Shown: in pieces, positions 24,048 through 31,495 of the stretch
How the letters are laid out: each line of letters begins with the position of its first letter
Numbering within the stretch: the stretch's first letter is position 1
Assembly: GCA_964558325.1 (NCBI GenBank)
Contig: CAZLCX010000016.1
Coordinates: 1-36,073, forward strand
DNA: 36,073 nucleotides
Reading direction: 5' to 3'
Source of the DNA: Halonatronomonas sp964558325
GTDB taxonomy: Bacteria; Bacillota; Halanaerobiia; Halanaerobiales; Halarsenatibacteraceae
The notes under the pieces: model-generated
The model's database searches: none
Seen by the model: the letters and a program-made list of their open reading frames with translations, nothing else
What the model was told of the DNA's origin: nothing
Position numbers and translations under genes: made by a program

Positions 24048-25877
24048 TTGAATACGAATGAGAAATTATTCAAGAAAAATCTAGATATAAAACTCTGGAA
24101 AGAAATAATGTTATATAGTCTCCCTTATAAAAAAATTATAATGGCTTTAACTTTTGTTATGTTAATGGTTGCTGGTGTGGATGCTATATTACCATTACTG
24201 ACTAGATATGCAATAGATAATTATATTGTTAAAGAAAATTTAAATGGATTATATAGTTTTAGTTTTATTTATCTCTTTATTATTATTTTTCAGGGGGTTA
24301 ATATATTTGCATTTATTTATTTTGCAGGCAAACTCGAAACAGAAATGGCTGCCGCAATTAGAGAAAAAGCCTTTAACAGTTTGCAGGAGTTATCATTGTC
24401 ATTTTATAATCAGAAACCAGTAGGCTGGTTGATAGCAAGATTAACTTCTGATGTTCATAAATTGTCAAGTATAATATCCTGGGGAATAGTGGATTTTGTC
24501 TGGGGATTTGCAATGATGTTTTCAATAGTAGTTATTATGCTTAGACTTAATTTTAGGCTGGCCCTGATAACATTAATGGTATTACCAGTATTGTTAATAA
24601 TAAGTCTTTATTTTCAGAAAAAAATTCTCCATGAATTCAGACTTGTAAGAAAGATTAACTCAAAAATTACTGGTGCCTTTAATGAAGGTATTTCTGGAGC
24701 TAAAACAAGCAAAACTTTAGTTATAGAAGATAAGAATTGTGATGATTTTTCAGATCTCACAGGGAAGATGGCTAGATCTTCAATTAAAGCAGCAATTTAT
24801 TCTTCATTATTTTTACCTTCTGTATTAATTCTCAGTAGTATAGGTACAGGGCTTGCCCTCTGGCAGGGTGGTAATGCAGTTATTCAGGGTGCTATTACTT
24901 ATGGAACTCTGGTAGCATTTATAACCTATACAGTTCAATTTTTTGAACCTGTTAGGGAACTAGCCCGGGTATTTGCTGAACTTCAGTCTGCCCAGGCTGC
25001 AGCAGAAAGAATTATTTCTTTAATTAATACAGAATCAGAAATAGTTGATAGAAATGATGTTTTAGATAAATATGGAACTATTTTAGAGCCTAAAAAAGAA
25101 AATTGGCCAGCAATTAAAGGTGATATTGAATTTAAAAATGTTGATTTTAGATATAATGATAATGAAGTAGTTTTAAATAATTTTAATTTGAAAGTCTCAG
25201 CGGGGCAAAAGATTGCATTGGTGGGGGAAACAGGCTCTGGTAAAAGCACAATAGTCAATCTTTTATGTCGCTTTTATGAACCGCTTAAAGGAAAGATAAA
25301 AGTTGATAATACTGAATATAGAAACTTCTCTCAAAGTTGGCTTCAGTCAAATATTGGATATGTTTTACAGGATCCACATTTATTTAGTGGCACTATTAAA
25401 GATAATATAAAATATGGTTTAGAAGAAGCTACAGATAGAGAGATAAAGAAAGCAGCTGATTTAGTACAGGCAACAGAATTTATTAAACAACTGCCAGATG
25501 GTTTCGATACTGAAGTCGGAGAAGGAGGAGACCTATTATCTACCGGTGAGAAACAATTAATTTCATTTGCAAGAGCAATTGTCTCTAATCCAGCAATATT
25601 TATTTTAGATGAAGCTACTTCCTCGATAGATACAGAGATGGAATTAGTTATTCAGAAAACTATCAATAATGTTTTAAAAAATCGCACTAGCTTTATAATT
25701 GCCCACAGGCTTTCAACAATAAAAAATGCAGATAGAATTATTGTTTTAAAAAACGGTAAAATAATAGAATCAGGCAATCATTATCAATTAATTGAAAGAA
25801 AGGGGTATTACTATGATCTCTATCAAAATCAATTTTATAATAGAAGAATCCCAGGAAAACAAAGAATTACTTCATAA
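24048..25877 (+). CDS. ABC exporter half-transporter, catalytic subunit (BmrD/LmrD-like)
   Basis: This is the partner half-transporter, 609 residues, with six membrane helices (about 20-325) and an ATPase domain. Walker A is GETGSGKST (about 393-401) and Walker B is FILDEATSSIDT, with the catalytic Glu present. Its signature is LSTGEKQ rather than LSGGQ. The weak signature here and the Asp-for-Glu change in the other subunit both map to the same composite site, leaving one active site, as in known heterodimeric exporters. TTG 24048 is preferred because GGAG at 24036-24039 and GGTGA at 24041-24045 lie upstream of it; GTG 24039 and 24042 overlap those sites. The gene ends 76 bases before the peroxiredoxin, with no terminator seen between them. 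Confidence 0.92.
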   Translation: MNTNEKLFKKNLDIKLWKEIMLYSLPYKKIIMALTFVMLMVAGVDAILPLLTRYAIDNYIVKENLNGLYSFSFIYLFIIIFQGVNIFAFIYFAGKLETEMAAAIREKAFNSLQELSLSFYNQKPVGWLIARLTSDVHKLSSIISWGIVDFVWGFAMMFSIVVIMLRLNFRLALITLMVLPVLLIISLYFQKKILHEFRLVRKINSKITGAFNEGISGAKTSKTLVIEDKNCDDFSDLTGKMARSSIKAAIYSSLFLPSVLILSSIGTGLALWQGGNAVIQGAITYGTLVAFITYTVQFFEPVRELARVFAELQSAQAAAERIISLINTESEIVDRNDVLDKYGTILEPKKENWPAIKGDIEFKNVDFRYNDNEVVLNNFNLKVSAGQKIALVGETGSGKSTIVNLLCRFYEPLKGKIKVDNTEYRNFSQSWLQSNIGYVLQDPHLFSGTIKDNIKYGLEEATDREIKKAADLVQATEFIKQLPDGFDTEVGEGGDLLSTGEKQLISFARAIVSNPAIFILDEATSSIDTEMELVIQKTINNVLKNRTSFIIAHRLSTIKNADRIIVLKNGKIIESGNHYQLIERKGYYYDLYQNQFYNRRIPGKQRITS

Positions 25878-25953
25878 AGAAGAGACTAAATGCAGGAATT
25901 CTATTAATAATAAAGAATACAATAATTAATATAACCAGAAAGGGTGATTGTAA

Positions 25954-26397
25954 ATGTTAGAGTTAAATAGTAAATTGCCTGAATTTTCTTTACCAGCTCA
26001 GGATGATAAAACTTATACATCTAAAGATTTTAAAGGCTCGAAACTAGTTTTATATTTTTATCCTAAAGCTAATACTCCTGGTTGAACTAATGAAGCTATC
26101 TCATTTAGAGATAGCCAGGAAGCTCTGGAAGAGCTTAATGTAAAAATAGTAGGAGTTAGCAAAGACAGTATTAAATCACAGAAAAAATTTGCTGAAAAAA
26201 ATAACCTGGAATTTCCATTACTAGCTGATACGGAAGGCGAATTATGTAATAAGTTTGGAGTATTAAATTTGATTGGAATTATAAAAAGATCAACTTTTAT
26301 ATTTGATGAAGAGGGTATTTTAATTAAAAAATATGAAAAGGTTAAAAGTCCTGGCCAACATGGTGAAGAGGTCCTGGACTATATAAAACAAATATAA
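25954..26397 (+). CDS. bcp: Bcp/PrxQ-type peroxiredoxin, predicted selenoprotein (TGA = Sec44)
   Basis: Read through one in-frame TGA (26083-26085), this frame gives a complete 147-residue thiol peroxidase of the Bcp/PrxQ family. It starts MLELNSKLPEFSLPAQD, continues LVLYFYPKANTPG-U-TNEAISFRD and VGVSKDSIKSQKKFAEK, and ends normally at TAA. In all relatives the peroxidatic cysteine occupies exactly the TGA position (TPGCT), so residue 44 is best read as selenocysteine. A perfect hairpin begins nine bases after the TGA. The usual resolving Cys five residues later is absent (Ala-Ile there); one Cys remains in GELCNKFG. Predicted role is reduction of hydroperoxides. ATG 25954 follows AAAGGGTGAT. 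A standard-code gene caller would miss the gene or split it. Confidence 0.85.
26083..26115 (+). promoter_or_regulatory. candidate bacterial SECIS element with its UGA codon
   Basis: The TGA at 26083-26085 is followed by GCTATCTC (26095-26102), loop ATTTA (26103-26107) and GAGATAGC (26108-26115), a perfect 8-bp stem. The loop begins 17 bases after the TGA, within the range usual for bacterial SECIS hairpins. The loop lacks the guanosine commonly found at its 5' side, which is a caveat. Confidence 0.7.
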
Positions 26398-26399
26398 TT

Positions 26400-27881
26400 T
26401 TATTGGTCTGAATTTATTCTATCACAGACAAGTCGGGCACCGGTTACAACCATAGGGATACTTGAACCTGGGTTAACTGAACCTCCAACAAAATAAAGGT
26501 TTTCGTATTTTTCACTTACCTTAGGTATGCTGGTACCCTGATTTTTATCTTTATCGCCTACAACACCATAAATAGCTCCTCGGTTAGCCAGGTATTTACT
26601 GGCTATATCTGAGGGGCTAAATGTTTTTTGGAAGACTATTCTGTCATTTAAATTATTAAGTCCCATATTTTCTAATTTATCAATTATATATTTTTTTAAG
26701 CTGTTGTATTTTTCAGGGTCTGAAGTATTATTCTTTTGGATATATGGAACCTGAACAGTAATCTTTAATGTAGAAAAATCTTTTGAATAGTTTTTATTAA
26801 TTAAGCTGTCAGTTTTAGTTACCTGAATAGAGGGGTCAGCAGGCAAATTGTAATTTTCAAATATAGATCTATAAAATTCTCTGCTGTCCTTAGTAAAAAA
26901 GATATTATGTTTTTTTAACTTTGAATAATCTCCTTTTATTACAAGAAAAATAATCAAAGCAGAGGCAGATGGTTCAAACCTGGAAAAGTTACTCATAAAA
27001 TTATCATCTTCATCGGTTATTTGTTGATAAAAAGGAATTAATTCCATATTTGAAACTATATAATCACCAGTATATCTTTCCCCTTCAGCAGTTATAACAG
27101 ATTCAATAGTATTATCTTCAATTTCCAAATTATTAACTCTTTGATTAAATTGAAAATCTACTTTTAATTTTTTAGCAACCTGGAATAAAGCAATTATTAT
27201 ATTATAAAAACCTCCTGCAGGATACCAGAGCCCGTCTCTATGCTGCAAATAAGAGTAAATACTAAAAGCCGCTGGAGCTCTGTAGGGAGAAGACCCTGCA
27301 TAATTAGAAAAGAATTTCATTATTTCCTGCAAATAGTAATTTCCAAAAAATCTTAAGATACTGTCATTTAAAGTTGAAAAAATATCAAAACCTCTAAACG
27401 ATTTAAATATTCCAAAATGACTTAACACTTCCTGAGGCGTATCCAATCCCTTTGCAAAGAAAGCCTCTTCAACTAACTTAAATATATCCTGGCTGTAATT
27501 GAAATATTGATCTAAATTATTTTTGTTCATTTTCTTTAAAAAAATGTTATTATTTATGGTATCGACATGGCCATTAAAAAGTATCAACTTTTTACCATCA
27601 GTAAAAAAGCCTTTCCATTCAGGATCTATTCTCTGTAAATGAACATAATCATTGAAATCTTCATCTGCATAAGCAAATAGATCATTAAAAACAGATGGGT
27701 TTAGCAAGCAGGTTGGTCCAGGTTCAATGAAAAAATCTTCATATTTAATCTTATCTATTTTTCCTCCAGGCTTATTGTTTTTTTCAATAACAGTAACTTC
27801 ATAGCCTTTACAGCTTAAATCAATTGCGGAAGCAAGTCCGCCTAAACCAGCACCAATGATTATAACTTTTTTCTTTTCCAA
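26400..27881 (-). CDS. CrtP-like carotenoid oxygenase (CrtI/CrtN superfamily)
   Basis: The 493-residue flavoprotein opens with a dinucleotide-binding fold, IIGAGLGGLASAIDL and VIEKNNKPGGK, and closes with the carotenoid-desaturase signature LYFVGGSVNPGSSIPMVVTG. Within the superfamily, segments such as DPEWKGFFTDGK, GSSPYRAPAAFS, DGLWYPAGG, RFEPSASA and LPADPSIQV resemble staphylococcal CrtP (diaponeurosporene oxygenase, terminal methyl to aldehyde) more than the CrtN desaturase, judged from memory. An adjacent aldehyde dehydrogenase and a methyltransferase in the same operon support a terminal-oxidation role. It is the last gene of the minus-strand operon, 31 nt after the ICMT-like gene, and its stop lies two bases from that of the convergent peroxiredoxin. 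No phytoene synthase gene is in the window. Confidence 0.82.
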   Translation of the reverse strand: MEKKKVIIIGAGLGGLASAIDLSCKGYEVTVIEKNNKPGGKIDKIKYEDFFIEPGPTCLLNPSVFNDLFAYADEDFNDYVHLQRIDPEWKGFFTDGKKLILFNGHVDTINNNIFLKKMNKNNLDQYFNYSQDIFKLVEEAFFAKGLDTPQEVLSHFGIFKSFRGFDIFSTLNDSILRFFGNYYLQEIMKFFSNYAGSSPYRAPAAFSIYSYLQHRDGLWYPAGGFYNIIIALFQVAKKLKVDFQFNQRVNNLEIEDNTIESVITAEGERYTGDYIVSNMELIPFYQQITDEDDNFMSNFSRFEPSASALIIFLVIKGDYSKLKKHNIFFTKDSREFYRSIFENYNLPADPSIQVTKTDSLINKNYSKDFSTLKITVQVPYIQKNNTSDPEKYNSLKKYIIDKLENMGLNNLNDRIVFQKTFSPSDIASKYLANRGAIYGVVGDKDKNQGTSIPKVSEKYENLYFVGGSVNPGSSIPMVVTGARLVCDRINSDQ

Positions 27882-27912
27882 ATCAATCCCTCCCCTGACT
27901 TAAAAACTCAGA

Positions 27913-28491
27913 TTAATAAATGAATGGTATCATTTTATATTTGTCTTCTTTCCAATCCTGATATTTATCGCCTAAGATGTGGAGCAATTTATCTTCTTCT
28001 TCTTTAATTCTATGCCTTAAAGACCAGGACATAAGAATTAAAGTTATAATTAAAGCAATAAAATTTCCTAAAAATATTGGAATAGCAGAAGTTAGAAGTA
28101 ATAGTCCTAAATAGAGGGGATGTCTTATAAATCTATAAGGACCTTTATTAACAAGTTCCTGGTCTTCTTCGACTTCAACTGCTCGAGTGAAATAATCTCC
28201 AAGTAAGCAGGAAGACCAGTACCTGAGAATAATTCCAGACAGATATAAAATTAGGCCAAAAGATTTAGCTCCTTCAAGTAAATTTATAGGTATGGTTCCA
28301 ACATTCGCCAGAGTCAAAATTATTGAAGATAAGATTGAGATTAGAATTGCAGCTAAAATAAATCTGAAACTTTTGCTCTTTCTTCTTTTTTCGCCACTGG
28401 GGTCCGGGAATATTCGGAATTCTGCCCACCAGAGAATAGTAATAATTATAAAGCTGATTGTCTTCCATTCCAATCTTAAATATTCATACAT
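27913..28491 (-). CDS. isoprenylcysteine carboxyl methyltransferase (ICMT)-like membrane methyltransferase
   Basis: The 192-residue integral membrane protein has about five hydrophobic segments. Its C-terminal half bears the ICMT/PEMT signature: the SAM-binding GPYRFIRHPLYLG, followed by RIKEEEDKL and GDKYQDWK. Members methylate carboxylates or amines of lipid-like substrates at the membrane. The start ATG overlaps the stop of the aldehyde dehydrogenase gene by one base (TAATG), which implies tight coupling. Between an aldehyde dehydrogenase and a CrtP-like oxygenase, the natural substrate guess is a carotenoid carboxylic acid, giving a methyl ester. That substrate is inference; bacteria have no prenyl-cysteine targets of the eukaryotic kind. 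Confidence 0.82.
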   Translation of the reverse strand: MYEYLRLEWKTISFIIITILWWAEFRIFPDPSGEKRRKSKSFRFILAAILISILSSIILTLANVGTIPINLLEGAKSFGLILYLSGIILRYWSSCLLGDYFTRAVEVEEDQELVNKGPYRFIRHPLYLGLLLLTSAIPIFLGNFIALIITLILMSWSLRHRIKEEEDKLLHILGDKYQDWKEDKYKMIPFIY

Positions 28492-30035
28492 TAGTTTTCT
28501 CCCCCTTTAAGAAACTTTAAGAAAAATCTTATTAGATTAGGAATTTTATTTAATTTAAGGCCTGCCCCAAAATTAATTTCAATAAAATCTTTTAGACCTT
28601 CATAGGTCTCATTATTATAGGGGAACCAGTTTATTTCTTGATTGTTTTTACTCTTATTAATCATAATAGACTTCTGATTTGTAAATGATCTTAAACCCTC
28701 AGGACCATGGTATCTGCCAATGCCACTTTTTTTTGCTCCTCCAAAGGGCAAGTCAGGATTTCCGATATTTTTGATTAAATCATTAATCATACAATTACCA
28801 GTCTCCAGAGAACTGGCTACTTTTTTTGCTTTATCAATATCTTTACTCCAGACACTGGAGTTTAAACCATAATCAGAGTCATTGGCCAGCTTGATTGCCT
28901 CATTTTTATCTTTAAACTTTTTAATAGCGATAACAGGTCCAAAGGTTTCTTCTCTTGCTATTTTCATATCATGATCAATATCTCCAATAATTATAGGCCC
29001 AGGTTGACCATTTGCCCTACCATCATATAAGATTTTTGCTCCAGAATCCAGAGCTTTATTTAATTGATTTTCTACTTTCTCTTCCTGCTCAGGATGAGTA
29101 AAGGGACCAATATCTCCAGATGCCGGGTTTCTGGTAAATCTAATCTTACCGGCTTCTTCTTTGATTAATTCAATAAATTCCTCTGCAACGTCCTCCTGAA
29201 CATAAAGCCGCTCAACACTTACGCAGAGCTGGCCTGTATTGGCAAATCCACCATAAATAGCAGCCCTGGCAGCTCTGATTAAATTGGCATCATTAAAAAC
29301 AATCATCGGATCCTTGCCGCCTAGTTCAAGTTCAACAGGGATTAATTTTTGACTGGCAGCTTTCATGATCTTTTTACCAGTCTCAACACTACCGGTAAAG
29401 AATACTTTATCAGGTTCAGCTTCAATGACCTGAGCTCCTGTCTTGCCATAACCCTGGATTACCTGAATTAAATCATCAGGAAAGCAATCAACTGAATTAA
29501 TAATATCGCCGACATATTGACCAACAGTCGGAGTAACTTCTGAAGGTTTTAAAATCACAGCATTACCGGCAGCTATGGCTGTGATAGCAGGGTTAATAGC
29601 AAGTTGAAATGGATAGTTCCAGGGAGAAATTACTGCAACTACCCCTAAAGGTTGATATTCAACATAGGCTGAATTAAAAGGTGCCGTTAAGGGAGTAGAT
29701 CGTTTTTCTGGTGCTAAAAATTTATCAGTTCTTTTTTCATAGTATTTTATTAATTCCAGGCTGGGATAAATATCAGCCATCAAGGCCTCTAAATTAGTTT
29801 TGCCAGAATCTCTGGCAATCAAATCTACCAGGTCATCAATATCAGCAGTGATTGCCTGTCTTAAGGCTTTTAATGCCTTACATCTATCCTTCAATGAGGT
29901 TTCAGACCAGCTCTTTTGAGCTTGCCTGGCTTTTGAAAAAGCAGTCTGAATTTCAGGTTCATCAGATATTTTATATTCATCAATAATTTGATTATCCAGC
30001 GGACTTTTATTTATAATGAAATTGTTAGAAGTCAT
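28491..30035 (-). CDS. aldehyde dehydrogenase, candidate carotenoid-aldehyde dehydrogenase
   Basis: This 514-residue NAD(P)-dependent aldehyde dehydrogenase has the oxyanion-site VISPWNYPFQ, the coenzyme loop FTGSVETGKKIM, the general base Glu in VELELGGKDP and the catalytic Cys in GQLCVSVERLY. It also has the C-terminal EETFGPV and PFGGAKKSGIGRYHGPEG motifs. The protein extends about 50 residues past the usual end with a hydrophobic stretch (LNKIPNLIRFFLKFLKGGE) that may hold it near the membrane, fitting a lipophilic substrate. It is the first gene of a minus-strand operon with an ICMT-like methyltransferase and a CrtP-like oxygenase, so oxidation of a carotenoid aldehyde to an acid is the favoured role. 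A generic aldehyde role is possible. Confidence 0.88.
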   Translation of the reverse strand: MTSNNFIINKSPLDNQIIDEYKISDEPEIQTAFSKARQAQKSWSETSLKDRCKALKALRQAITADIDDLVDLIARDSGKTNLEALMADIYPSLELIKYYEKRTDKFLAPEKRSTPLTAPFNSAYVEYQPLGVVAVISPWNYPFQLAINPAITAIAAGNAVILKPSEVTPTVGQYVGDIINSVDCFPDDLIQVIQGYGKTGAQVIEAEPDKVFFTGSVETGKKIMKAASQKLIPVELELGGKDPMIVFNDANLIRAARAAIYGGFANTGQLCVSVERLYVQEDVAEEFIELIKEEAGKIRFTRNPASGDIGPFTHPEQEEKVENQLNKALDSGAKILYDGRANGQPGPIIIGDIDHDMKIAREETFGPVIAIKKFKDKNEAIKLANDSDYGLNSSVWSKDIDKAKKVASSLETGNCMINDLIKNIGNPDLPFGGAKKSGIGRYHGPEGLRSFTNQKSIMINKSKNNQEINWFPYNNETYEGLKDFIEINFGAGLKLNKIPNLIRFFLKFLKGGEN

Positions 30036-30080
30036 TATCTCACCCCTTTATTATTTAATATTTCTTTATTTTAACCCCAT

Positions 30081-30180
30081 TCTCCTGCAAATTTAGTTAA
30101 GAACCTCAAATGATAGCTATAATTTAACAAATATTTTAACCTTTTAAAGCAGGAGATTGCCCTCAAATGTTTAATATTAT
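30081..30180. promoter_or_regulatory. divergent control region with duplicated box and inverted repeat
   Basis: CCTCAAATG occurs at 30104-30112 and again at 30161-30169. Each copy is followed by five bases and then a -10-like hexamer (TATAAT 30118-30123; TATTAT 30175-30180). No good -35 box accompanies either. TCTCCTGC (30081-30088) and GCAGGAGA (30149-30156) form an 8-bp inverted repeat enclosing the first -10. The region separates the carotenoid operon from the radical SAM gene. Confidence 0.45.
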
Positions 30181-30217
30181 AAATAGGGTTTTAAAAAAGA
30201 ACTATTAGAGGTGATTT

Positions 30218-31357
30218 ATTATAAAGATTGACAGTGACTTACGGAAATCCATTGACATAGATAATGATTTCAAAGAAAATAATGTAATAATAAATGAAGG
30301 CGACAGCCTCAGAATTATTCCAAAACAGTTAGATCTTCAAAAAGTATATATTGAATTGACAACTAAATGTAACTTTGACTGTATTACCTGTATAAGAAAT
30401 TCCTGGTCAGATTCAATCGCCAGGATGACCAACCTCACTGTTGATAATATATTTAAACAAATAGATGATCTTCCTGAATTAGAGACCGTCCATTTCGGAG
30501 GTTTTGGTGAGCCTTTAACTCACCCCAGATTTATAGAGTTAGCTGTTAAAGTAAAAGATAGGGGATATAGGGGTGAGGTTATCACCAATGGGCAGTTAAT
30601 GGATCAGCAGAAAGCTAAAAAGTTAATTGAGATAAATTTTGATAAGGTTGTTTTTTCTATCGACGCACCTAAAAAAGAAACCCTAGAATCTATCCGGAAG
30701 AATGCTGATATAGACAGGATATTAACTAATATTAAATATCTATCAGATTTAAGAGATCCTAAAAGCAACCTGGATATCTGGCTTGAATTTGTAGCCATGA
30801 AAAGTAATATTAATCAATTAGATGATTTAATAGGACTGGCCAGTGAATTAGATTTAGATGGTATTCTCATAACCAATCTTATACCCTATACAGAAGATAT
30901 GGTCGGAGAAGAACTCTATGATGCCGATGAGGAGACGATAAAGGCCAAATTAGGCGGCTATGTCTCTCTTCATACATCTTACCCGGAGATGAAGCTTAGA
31001 ACTGAAAGAAAGTGTAATTTCATTGAAAATAGATCAGCATCAATCAACTGGCAGGGAGAGGTTGTTCCCTGTTATCCCTTACTCCATAATTATCAGGTCT
31101 ATATTTACGGCCGCTGCCGGGAAAACAAATCCTATAATTATGGTAATGTCAATGAAAAGCATTTAAAGGATATCTGGCAGCAGGATGATTACGTCAGGTT
31201 CCGTTCCAGAGTCAAACAGGGTGACTTTCCATCCTGTACCGACTGTAAATATGTAGATGGCTGTTCAATGGTTGAAGATAACTCCCTTGACTGCTGGGGC
31301 AATCAGCCAACCTGTGCTGACTGTCTCTGGTACAGACAATTAATAGTCTGTCCTTAA
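30218..31357 (+). CDS. radical SAM/SPASM protein, probable tungsten-oxidoreductase maturase; ATT or ATA start
   Basis: The product carries the radical SAM motif CNFDCITC (CX3CX2C, near residues 50-57) and a C-terminal SPASM-like region with CTDCKYVDGC, DCWGNQPTC and ADC, for auxiliary iron-sulfur clusters. Together with the aldehyde:ferredoxin oxidoreductase just downstream, it fits the radical SAM maturase family found beside tungsten oxidoreductases. The radical SAM motif begins four residues after the first canonical start (TTG 30356), yet coding-like sequence (e.g. SDLRKSIDIDN, IIPKQLDLQKVYIEL) continues upstream to a TGA at 30212. The only ribosome site, GAGGTGA (30208-30214), points to ATT 30218 or ATA 30221. 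The full protein is thus about 379 residues. Its exact modification is unknown. Confidence 0.85.
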   Translation: MIKIDSDLRKSIDIDNDFKENNVIINEGDSLRIIPKQLDLQKVYIELTTKCNFDCITCIRNSWSDSIARMTNLTVDNIFKQIDDLPELETVHFGGFGEPLTHPRFIELAVKVKDRGYRGEVITNGQLMDQQKAKKLIEINFDKVVFSIDAPKKETLESIRKNADIDRILTNIKYLSDLRDPKSNLDIWLEFVAMKSNINQLDDLIGLASELDLDGILITNLIPYTEDMVGEELYDADEETIKAKLGGYVSLHTSYPEMKLRTERKCNFIENRSASINWQGEVVPCYPLLHNYQVYIYGRCRENKSYNYGNVNEKHLKDIWQQDDYVRFRSRVKQGDFPSCTDCKYVDGCSMVEDNSLDCWGNQPTCADCLWYRQLIVCP

Positions 31358-31369
31358 TTTAATAACGGT

Positions 31370-31469
31370 AACTCCTCCGAGCAGCAGTTCCTAAAGATAA
31401 AAATCCAGGGAGCGGCTGCCGATGGGTCAGCAGGAGAAATCCCCTGGCCTCCCACTCTTGGAAAGGAGC
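31370..31469 (+). ncRNA. Moco/Tuco-type riboswitch candidate before the AOR gene
   Basis: The 100-base leader aligns with the leader at 33802-33900. Shared blocks are CGAGC, TTCCTAAAGAT, ATCCAGGGA, a GCC element with GGGT, a GAAA-tetraloop hairpin, CCTCCC and GGAAAGGAG. A closing stem CTCC/GGAG (31372-31375, 31465-31468) and an inner stem GCAGC/GCTGC (31381-31385, 31415-31419) form; the inner stem covaries with GCTAT/ATAGC in the second copy. These are features of the molybdenum or tungsten cofactor RNA motif. There is no terminator after it; the AOR ribosome site follows within 15 bases, so translational control is likely. Confidence 0.82.
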
Positions 31470-31495
31470 AAATATATAAAGGAGGTAATTAATTA

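Noticed and set aside
26083..26085. TGA in the peroxiredoxin frame as a nonsense mutation making a pseudogene.
   Set aside because: The frame is otherwise intact to a normal stop, the TGA sits exactly on the catalytic cysteine position, and a perfect SECIS-like hairpin follows. Selenocysteine explains all three facts better.
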